A DNA stretch of 17,952 bases from Gemmatimonadota bacterium (GTDB lineage: Bacteria; Gemmatimonadota; Gemmatimonadetes; Palauibacterales; Palauibacteraceae). Of this stretch, positions 1-6,030 are shown one piece after another. Position 1 is the stretch's first letter, and every line of letters begins with the position of its first letter. The notes under the pieces were generated by a model, which saw nothing but the letters and a program-made list of their open reading frames with translations, made no database searches and was not told the origin of the DNA. The DNA lies in the NCBI GenBank assembly GCA_029288095.1, contig JARFPW010000090.1, forward strand, positions 1 through 17,952. The letters are read 5' to 3'. The position numbers and the translations under genes were made by a program.

Positions 1-2
1 CC

Positions 3-725
3 GGGCTGACCGCGCTGGACCCGGCGCCCTTCCCGATCCTCGGTGGCACCTCGCCCGATGTCGCCGCGCTCGACGGCGAGTTCCTCGTCGTCGCGACCCA
101 ACAGACCACGAGCATCCACTTCTTTGTCACGCACGCGATGCGCGTCGGGAGCGACGGGACGCTGCTCGATGCGCAGGAATTTCCGATCGGCCAGTACTTC
201 GCGCAGAGCCCGCACGACAGCGTGTTCGTGGAGGCGGAAACACCGGGATGCTCCACGTGTCACGGTAACCACGCCATCCAGTTGGCGGACGACGAGTTGC
301 TTGGCCTGGGCGAATTCAGCACATGCGGCGGAGCCGGATGCCATACCGAGACCGACGAAGGAGGGAGGGCCGCGGCGCAGATGCTCGTGCTGGTCGATTC
401 GCTGATTCACGCCCGATCCCGCGCCGACTCCATCCTCACGGAAGCCGAGCACGCCGGCATGCCGGTGGACCAACCACGGTTCGAACTCGCGCAGGTCCAG
501 AACGCGATCATCAGTGCCCGGGCCATTCTCCACACGGCCGAACTCGACTCCCTCAAGGCGAAGGTTGACGGTGGCCTCGAACTGTCTGCCGCCGGTCTCG
601 AGGCTGGTCAAGGCGCGTTCGCGGAGTTGCGGACACGGCGAACCGGGTTGGCCGTGTCGGCCGTGTTCATTCTATTTCTCATCCTCGGTCTATTGATGAA
701 GATCCGCCACCTGGAGACGAGATGA
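3..725 (+). CDS. Membrane-anchored multihaem cytochrome c, C-terminal part (5' end outside window)
   Basis: The frame is open from base 3, so the gene starts upstream; 240 residues are visible. A canonical haem c motif CSTCH lies at visible residues 83-87, inside a GCSTCHGNHAI context typical of multihaem c3/NapC-like proteins. A second, expanded motif CGGAGCH (CX4CH) lies at 108-114. Residues about 125-210 are predicted long amphipathic helices, followed by one hydrophobic segment (about 215-232) and a short basic tail, so the haem part should be periplasmic and held by a C-terminal anchor. The stop overlaps the Rieske start by 4 bases (ATGA). Because it leads a Rieske/cytochrome b operon that lacks cytochrome c1 or f, I infer it is the electron acceptor subunit of that complex. 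The total haem number is unknown. Residues 17-65 do not look like haem-binding sequence (see findings). Confidence 0.8.
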   Translation, partial: GLTALDPAPFPILGGTSPDVAALDGEFLVVATQQTTSIHFFVTHAMRVGSDGTLLDAQEFPIGQYFAQSPHDSVFVEAETPGCSTCHGNHAIQLADDELLGLGEFSTCGGAGCHTETDEGGRAAAQMLVLVDSLIHARSRADSILTEAEHAGMPVDQPRFELAQVQNAIISARAILHTAELDSLKAKVDGGLELSAAGLEAGQGAFAELRTRRTGLAVSAVFILFLILGLLMKIRHLETR

Positions 726-1183
726 ACGAAGGAGGCTGGCGGGAGACCGTCGTGGTCCGACGGCGCTTCCTCAACTGGATGCTGGGTACCGGCGCGGGTG
801 CACTGTCGGCCTCCATTCTGTATCCGGTGGCTCGGTTCCTCGTCCCACCGGAGGTGGAAGAGTCGGATGAATCGCAGATCACGCTTCCGATGGCGCCACG
901 CGACATCGCGCGCAACAGCGGCCAGATTTTCCGGTTCGGATCGAAACCGGGGATGATCCTTCGGACTCCGAGCGGCGAGCTGAAGGCCTTCGACGGCATG
1001 TGCACGCACCTCGACTGTATCGTCCAGTACCGGGAGGACATCAGCCGTATCTGGTGTGCCTGCCACAACGGTCACTACGACCTCAACGGCGCAGCCGTCC
1101 AGGGCCCACCGCCGCGTCCTCTCGAGGAATACTCGGTGGTCGAGGTGGGGGACAAGATCGTGGTAAGCAAGGACACCGGATGA
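722..1183 (+). CDS. Rieske [2Fe-2S] subunit of a cytochrome bc/b6f-type complex
   Basis: A 153-residue protein of usual size for a bacterial Rieske subunit. The N-terminus carries a twin-arginine-type motif (RRRFLNW, residues 13-19) before a hydrophobic segment (about 20-40), as expected for a folded iron-sulfur protein exported by Tat and kept as a membrane anchor. Box 1 is CTHLDC (94-99) and box 2 is CACH (112-115). C94, H96, C112 and H115 are the expected cluster ligands and C99/C114 the expected disulfide pair. The following GHYD replaces the more usual GS-x-YD. It takes an electron from quinol at the outer quinol site and hands it to a c-type haem protein. ATGA overlaps on both sides tie it to the upstream cytochrome and to the cytochrome b gene. 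Whether to call it qcrA or petC depends on family placement, so no symbol is given. Confidence 0.93.
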   Translation: MNEGGWRETVVVRRRFLNWMLGTGAGALSASILYPVARFLVPPEVEESDESQITLPMAPRDIARNSGQIFRFGSKPGMILRTPSGELKAFDGMCTHLDCIVQYREDISRIWCACHNGHYDLNGAAVQGPPPRPLEEYSVVEVGDKIVVSKDTG

Positions 1184-2307
1184 CCACGGGAGAGCCCCGC
1201 CGCGGCCGCCTGTGGTCGTGGTTCGACGACCGACTCGGGCTGGCGGGATTTGAGCGCCTGGCTCGCAAGAAGGAAGTCCCGGTCCACAAGCACACTTTCT
1301 GGTACTACCTGGGCGGGATGACGCTGTTTCTGTTCATCGTCCAGGTCGGAACCGGCATCCTGCTGCTGTTCTATTATCGTGCCAGCGCTTCGGAGGCCTA
1401 CGAGTCGATCCAGTTCATCATGACAGAAGTCAAGTTCGGTTGGCTCATCCGGTCACTTCACCACTGGGCCGCCAACCTGATGATCTTCGCCCTCTTCCTG
1501 CACATGTTCAGCGTGCTCATTCTGCGGGCCTACCGGCCTCCGCGGGAACTGACGTGGCTGACCGGAGCGGGGCTGCTGGTTGTCACGCTCGCGTTCGGGT
1601 TCACGGGCTACCTGCTGCCGTGGAACCAGCTCGCCTACTTCGCCACGCGCGTCGGTACCCAGATCGTCGGTGTCGTGCCGTTAGTCGGCGAGGGCCTTCT
1701 GAGGATCGCGCGCGGTGGCGAGGACGTCAGCGGTGCCACGCTGACCCGATTCTATGCCCTCCACGTGGCGGTGCTGCCGACGCTGATCGTCTTCCTGCTG
1801 GCGACGCATGTGTACCTCGTGCAGAAGCTCGGGATGAGCACGCCGCCCAGCATCGAGAAGGCGGGGACCACCAGGCGCCCGCTGGCCTTCATGCCGAACT
1901 TTTTGCTGCGGGATCTCGTGGGCTGGCTGGGCGCCCTAGCCATCATCGCGGCCCTGGCGGCATATTTTCCAGCTGAACTGGGCGCGAAGGCGGATCCGTT
2001 TGCCCCGGCGCCGGCGGGGATCAAGCCCGAGTGGTACTTCATGTTCATGTTTCAGACGTTGAAGTACCTGCCGGCTCACATTCTGGGCATCGAGGGAGAG
2101 ATTATCGGAGTCATGGGGTTCGGCTTGGCGGCGTTGGTCCTGGTATTCGTACCGTTCATCGACCGCCGCAGAGATGGAGTTGAATCACACCGCTTCTTCG
2201 GGTACCTGAATTATGTGTGGTTCGCCGCGATCGCCTTCATCCTGATCATGACCTATCTGGGATATACGGAGGTCGTGCCGGATCTGACGGCGGTGCCGGA
2301 ACCATGA
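1180..2307 (+). CDS. Cytochrome b, b6 and subunit IV halves fused
   Basis: The start is the ATG at 1180, which overlaps the Rieske stop (ATGA), giving 375 residues. The N-terminal four-helix part carries the haem-ligand histidines H94/H108 and H195/H210. The spacing is 13 residues in the first pair and 14 in the second, which is the b6 pattern; mitochondrial-type b has 13 and 13. Stretches such as FIMTEVKFGWLIRS and PPRELTWLTG match b6 closely. The C-terminal part contains the quinol-site PEWY motif (283-286), so b6 and subunit IV are fused. The position matching the b6 cysteine that attaches the extra haem c (YCLGG) is tyrosine here (YYLGG, 42-46), so covalent haem cn is not expected. It is a multi-pass inner membrane protein that oxidises quinol and carries two b haems. 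The stop overlaps the next gene by 4 bases. Confidence 0.95.
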   Translation: MTTGEPRRGRLWSWFDDRLGLAGFERLARKKEVPVHKHTFWYYLGGMTLFLFIVQVGTGILLLFYYRASASEAYESIQFIMTEVKFGWLIRSLHHWAANLMIFALFLHMFSVLILRAYRPPRELTWLTGAGLLVVTLAFGFTGYLLPWNQLAYFATRVGTQIVGVVPLVGEGLLRIARGGEDVSGATLTRFYALHVAVLPTLIVFLLATHVYLVQKLGMSTPPSIEKAGTTRRPLAFMPNFLLRDLVGWLGALAIIAALAAYFPAELGAKADPFAPAPAGIKPEWYFMFMFQTLKYLPAHILGIEGEIIGVMGFGLAALVLVFVPFIDRRRDGVESHRFFGYLNYVWFAAIAFILIMTYLGYTEVVPDLTAVPEP

Positions 2308-2999
2308 CCAGTTCTGTGCGCTGCATCGTCAAGGCGGCAGCGGTCGCATGTCTCGCGACTCTATCTTTCGCGCCGGACGCGTCCGGACAAGTCGGCCGGA
2401 GCGTGGGTCGTTTCGAGCACGACGAGCATGAGACATTCCAGTGCGCCGAGTGTCACAGCAGTGGGTCGGCGACCGCCGAATCCAACCGGACCTGGTGCGC
2501 GGACTGCCACCACGTCAACGCCGGGTTTTCCCAGTGTCGCCAGTGTCATACGGTGCGAGAGATAGCACCTGCGCCCCTGCGCGCCCTCGTGTCCTTCAGA
2601 CTGCCGCCGGCGGAGATCCGAACGCGCTCGCTGGTGTTCGATCATACCGTTCACGCAGGCGTGGGTTGTGCCTCCTGCCACACGAAGGGAGCGCAGCTCC
2701 TGGCCGAGTCGGACTGCGCGAGCTGTCACACGGATCACCACAAGGCCGGTGCCGACTGCCTTGCGTGCCACGCGGAGCCGGCGGTTGACGCGCATCCGGA
2801 GGAGGTTCACCTCGACCTTGCAGGCTGTGGAACGGCCGGCTGCCATGCCGCCGAGGGCATCGACTATGCCGCAATGGTGGACGAGCGCAATCTGTGTCTG
2901 TCCTGTCACGTAGCGCAGCTCGACCACGAGCAGCCCGAGCCCTGTGCGGAGTGCCACATCGTAGGCGGGGGAGTGATGTCAACGAGTGAGACGCGGTGA
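2304..2999 (+). CDS. Nonahaem periplasmic cytochrome c made of three c7-like triplets
   Basis: The start is the ATG at 2304, overlapping the cytochrome b stop; it is followed by a Sec-type signal peptide (hydrophobic 8-23, likely cleavage after about residue 28, ASG-Q). The 231-residue protein has nine haem motifs: CXXCH at 47, 65, 78, 122, 138, 152, 198 and 214, plus one CX4CH (CGTAGCH, 175-181). The motifs fall into three triplets (47-82, 122-156, 175-218). Each is preceded by histidine pairs (FEHDEH, FDHTVH, HPEEVH) like the distal ligands of triheme cytochrome c7, which suggests triplication of a c7 unit and bis-His haems. No lipobox or membrane anchor is seen after the signal peptide. 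It is probably a soluble periplasmic electron carrier or wire between the inner membrane complex and the downstream barrel/16-haem proteins. The last inference rests on operon order only. Confidence 0.88.
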   Translation: MTSSVRCIVKAAAVACLATLSFAPDASGQVGRSVGRFEHDEHETFQCAECHSSGSATAESNRTWCADCHHVNAGFSQCRQCHTVREIAPAPLRALVSFRLPPAEIRTRSLVFDHTVHAGVGCASCHTKGAQLLAESDCASCHTDHHKAGADCLACHAEPAVDAHPEEVHLDLAGCGTAGCHAAEGIDYAAMVDERNLCLSCHVAQLDHEQPEPCAECHIVGGGVMSTSETR

Positions 3000-4474
3000 G
3001 CGATCGACACGGGGTGTGGTTTCGTAGCCCGGCGAGCCTGGCGACGCTCATGCTCCTGGCCTTCACCCTTCCTGCGTTGGGGCAGGGAGTGCGCGGGGAA
3101 GTTCGTGTCAGCAGCGGGTTTCTCGAGGCGCGTCCTCTAGTGCGAGACAGCCTGGCGGATGCAGACGTACCGGGGACTGCCGTGCGGCGTCGGCTTCCTG
3201 ATGGAACGGTAGCGACCTGCATCCTGGGCAATTTCTGCCGCTGGTTCCGGGCGGACGAAGTCGAAGAAATTTTCGTGACCACGCAGGAGTTGCTCGCGAC
3301 CGGTTGGACGGGAATCCAGGGATTGTCGACACGCGTCCACTTGCGCGGTCGCTACGGCAGTGACGAGTTCTGGCCTCAGTCGACGCAGGAATTCGAGACC
3401 GTCAGCGCCTACGCCGACTACGATCGATCAGACTTTCGCGTCCGTGCCGGTCGCCAGTTCCGAACGGATGGATTGGGGTACTACAATTTCGACGGAGCGT
3501 CGTTTCTGTGGCGCGGCTGGAATCCCTGGTGGATCGAGGTCTACGGGGGCTGGAGTCTCGCTCGCGGACTCAACGCGTCGCGATCCGATGATCTCGTGTC
3601 GCGTGCGGATGTGCTGGCCCCCGATGTCGGCGGGCTCATTTTCGGCGCGGAAGCAGGCGGGCGTCTCGGCCGCATCGGGTCGGGGAGTGTGAGCTACCAG
3701 CGCGAGATCCGAACGGATCGTCTCGCTCTGATAACGGAACGGCTCGCGTTCGATGCGCGCGCCTTCCTGAACCGTACCGTCGTCGAATTGTCGGGCGAAT
3801 ACGATTGGGCGTACAACCAGTTGAACGAACTGCGGCTGCGGGTCAACACGCCGATCACCTCGAGGCTCGAGGTCGTAGCCGAGGCCCGCCACCACTCGCC
3901 ATTCTTCGAACTGTGGACGATCTGGGGTGCCTTCAGCCCCGTCGGCTTCAACGAGGGCCGGCTGACCCTCGCCTGGTCAAAGCCCGATCTGGGGCTGGGG
4001 ATTCAGGGGGGCGGTGCGTACCGGGACTACGATGAGACGAACGCGGGCCCCGCCAATTCCACGATTCGAGATGACGGCTGGCGGGCGTTCGCCAACGCGA
4101 ATTGGCGCGGCGGACCCTGGTTTGCCTCGGGTGGTTATCGAGCGGAAGCGGGCTTCGGCGCTGCCCGGTTTGGAGGAGACCTGAGGGCTGGTCGGTTTTT
4201 CGGCGATGAAAGCTACGTGGCGCTGCGAGGCTCGCGTACACAGACGTTCGGGGAATTCCGCCTGAACGAGCAGCTGATCTCGGGGGTCGGCATCGATGGG
4301 GCGGTGCAAATCGGCGAGTTTTCGTTCAATGCCGGGGCCGCCGTCTACGAGATCGACGCCCGGGAGCGTCCCGTGGACGGCAAGTGGACCCAGGCGCGAG
4401 TGTACAGCTCTCTCTCATACCGCTTCGGAATCGAACCCGGGGTCGTTTCACGCGTCGCAGGGGGTGGTAGATGA
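2996..4474 (+). CDS. Outer-membrane beta-barrel (porin-like) protein in multihaem cytochrome operon
   Basis: It starts at a GTG (2996) that overlaps the previous stop as GTGA, and ends in an ATGA overlap with the next gene. The 492 residues begin with a signal peptide (hydrophobic 12-28, likely cleavage after ALGQ near residue 30). From about residue 105 to the C-terminus the sequence alternates hydrophobic and polar/aromatic residues in short strands separated by Gly/Asp/Asn turns, as in transmembrane barrels (for example the strand-like stretches near 285-300, 310-330 and 395-480). No haem motif is present. A cysteine pair, C75 and C81, sits near the N-terminus before the barrel. I cannot name the family. 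Position between a 9-haem and a 16-haem cytochrome suggests a porin sheath for an outer-membrane electron conduit, analogous in logic to MtrB or Geobacter porin-cytochrome complexes. Barrel fold: fairly sure. Conduit role: inferred. Confidence 0.72.
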   Translation: MSDRHGVWFRSPASLATLMLLAFTLPALGQGVRGEVRVSSGFLEARPLVRDSLADADVPGTAVRRRLPDGTVATCILGNFCRWFRADEVEEIFVTTQELLATGWTGIQGLSTRVHLRGRYGSDEFWPQSTQEFETVSAYADYDRSDFRVRAGRQFRTDGLGYYNFDGASFLWRGWNPWWIEVYGGWSLARGLNASRSDDLVSRADVLAPDVGGLIFGAEAGGRLGRIGSGSVSYQREIRTDRLALITERLAFDARAFLNRTVVELSGEYDWAYNQLNELRLRVNTPITSRLEVVAEARHHSPFFELWTIWGAFSPVGFNEGRLTLAWSKPDLGLGIQGGGAYRDYDETNAGPANSTIRDDGWRAFANANWRGGPWFASGGYRAEAGFGAARFGGDLRAGRFFGDESYVALRGSRTQTFGEFRLNEQLISGVGIDGAVQIGEFSFNAGAAVYEIDARERPVDGKWTQARVYSSLSYRFGIEPGVVSRVAGGGR

Positions 4475-6024
4475 TGCGCCGAGTACTCCTGGGCACATCC
4501 GTCGCGCTCGGCCTGGCAGCCGGCGCGCTGGTGTCGATGACCCGGTCCGACGGGTTTCCGCACGGCGACCACGCCGGATTGTTCCCCACATGTCTGGGGT
4601 GCCACAGCGGCATCCCCGAAGGCGAAGAAGACCAGTATTACTCGGTGATTCCAGCGGACTGCATTCGCTGCCACGACGGTGAACGGGAGGAAACCGTCAA
4701 CTGGAACGCCCCTACGCGCACTGTCTCGAATATGGTGTATGACCACCTCGAGCATATCAACGAAGTGGAAGCAGCGGGCGACTCGGCGCTCGTGTGTGCG
4801 GATTGCCACGGACCATTCGCGGACAGCCTGCCTCGCATGGATGCAGGCCGGGCGCCGCCCGAAAGCTGCGTCGCCTGCCATGCGCACGAGGTGTCCGAAC
4901 ACCTGGCCATTGAGGCCGAGTGCTCGGCCTGCCACGCGTCTCTCGCCGACTCTCCGGATCTGAGTGTCGAGCGCCTGGCCGAGTTCCCCGAGCCGCCCTC
5001 CCACGAATCGAAGGCCTTCCTGCTCGAACACGGCGGCGAGGAACTGGCATTAGAGAGTTGCGCGGTGTGTCATGCCCGGGAGACCTGTTCCACCTGTCAC
5101 CTGAACGCGGCGACGTTAGAGGAAATCCGCCAGCTGCCGCCCGACGAGCGCGTCGCGCAACTCGTGGTGGGGAACGTCGGCGAATGGCCGGAGCCGGAGA
5201 GCCACGAGCGCGCCGACTGGGAGTTCACGCACGGCAACGACATCACCTCCGGATCGCAATCGTGTGCGAGCTGTCACGCGGAACCCAGCTGTCGCACCTG
5301 CCACGGATCGGCGGCAGTGCCAGAGATCGCGGCGCTTCCGAATCCTGGCGCCGGGGAGCCTCTCGGGGTCGTCGTGCCGCGCACCCGGCCGCCCGGGCAC
5401 CTGCCTCTGTTCGCTACGCAGCATGGAGCAGCCGTAGCCGCCAACATGCCGAGCTGCTCATCGTGCCACGTCGAATCCCAGTGTGCGGAATGTCATTCCG
5501 ACCCGGGCCGCGTGGCGGAAAGGGTGGCGCCGCAGGGGGCTGCTCCTGCGAATGTGTCATCGGGCACAGCCGATGCGGAGAGCTATGTTCATGCGGATCC
5601 CGGGTTCCGCTCGCTGCCGCCGGAGCCGAGGTCCGGCTACCACCCGGCAAACTTCCTGGTCCGGCACGGGGCGGAGGCGTCGGCCGTGCAGACGGTGTGC
5701 TCCGACTGTCACTCGACAGAAGCGTTCTGCCGCGACTGCCACGCGAGTACGGGTATCACAGTCGGCGTCGCCGATGGAGCCGGCGGCGCCTTCCACGACG
5801 GACAACCGAACTGGTTCTTCGAGCACGGCGTCGCCGCCCGCCAGGGCATGGAAGGCTGCGCGTCATGCCACCAACAGACATCCTGTCTGCGCTGTCACTC
5901 GGCCAAGGCCGGTCTTCGCATCAGCCCGCACGGCCCCGACTTCGACGCAACCCGGGTCGGTCTTCGCAGCTCTGCCTCGTGCGGGATCTGCCACACGGGG
6001 CGACAGCTCGTCCCGGCGCCCTAG
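4471..6024 (+). CDS. Hexadecahaem (16 CXXCH) cytochrome c with five di-haem repeats
   Basis: The 517-residue protein starts at 4471 (ATGA overlap with the barrel gene; an in-frame ATG follows at 4474). The N-terminus is a hydrophobic signal or anchor (about 4-23) without a lipobox. Sixteen CXXCH motifs begin at residues 41, 64, 109, 133, 151, 197, 206, 265, 274, 329, 338, 410, 420, 463, 472 and 504. Motifs 6-15 form five closely spaced pairs separated by 4-5 residues. Each pair is preceded by a conserved His-Gly 10-11 residues upstream and another His 8-10 residues before that, giving two candidate distal ligands per di-haem unit (residues 178-476). Motifs 1-5 and 16 lie outside the repeat. 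It should lie in the periplasm, or on the cell surface if exported, as a long electron wire. It ends the operon, 6 bases before the convergent acs stop. I do not recognise a named family for it. Confidence 0.88.
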   Translation: MMRRVLLGTSVALGLAAGALVSMTRSDGFPHGDHAGLFPTCLGCHSGIPEGEEDQYYSVIPADCIRCHDGEREETVNWNAPTRTVSNMVYDHLEHINEVEAAGDSALVCADCHGPFADSLPRMDAGRAPPESCVACHAHEVSEHLAIEAECSACHASLADSPDLSVERLAEFPEPPSHESKAFLLEHGGEELALESCAVCHARETCSTCHLNAATLEEIRQLPPDERVAQLVVGNVGEWPEPESHERADWEFTHGNDITSGSQSCASCHAEPSCRTCHGSAAVPEIAALPNPGAGEPLGVVVPRTRPPGHLPLFATQHGAAVAANMPSCSSCHVESQCAECHSDPGRVAERVAPQGAAPANVSSGTADAESYVHADPGFRSLPPEPRSGYHPANFLVRHGAEASAVQTVCSDCHSTEAFCRDCHASTGITVGVADGAGGAFHDGQPNWFFEHGVAARQGMEGCASCHQQTSCLRCHSAKAGLRISPHGPDFDATRVGLRSSASCGICHTGRQLVPAP

Positions 6025-6030
6025 GGCCGG
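6013..6030. terminator. Possible weak bidirectional terminator hairpin
   Basis: Between the convergent stops of the 16-haem gene and acs, CCGGC (6013-6017) can pair with GCCGG (6026-6030) around an 8-base loop. Alternatively GCCCTAGGGC (6018-6027) is a 10-base perfect palindrome containing the TAG stop. There is no T-run on either side, so an intrinsic terminator is doubtful. It is listed because no better candidate separates the two transcription units. Confidence 0.2.

Noticed and set aside
1000..1179. Upstream in-frame extension of cytochrome b into the Rieske gene
   Set aside because: The extra 60 residues are an out-of-frame reading of Rieske box 1 and box 2. The ATG at 1180 overlaps the Rieske stop and starts a normal cytochrome b N-terminus.
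2217..2303. Upstream in-frame extension of the nonahaem cytochrome
   Set aside because: The ATG at 2304 gives a clean signal peptide and the same 4-base overlap used throughout the operon; the extension would bury the signal peptide.
4996..5898. DNA-level tandem repeat or CRISPR-like array in the 16-haem gene
   Set aside because: The repetition is at the protein level (CXXCH pairs and histidines). The DNA copies diverge, and module length is not constant as in a CRISPR array.
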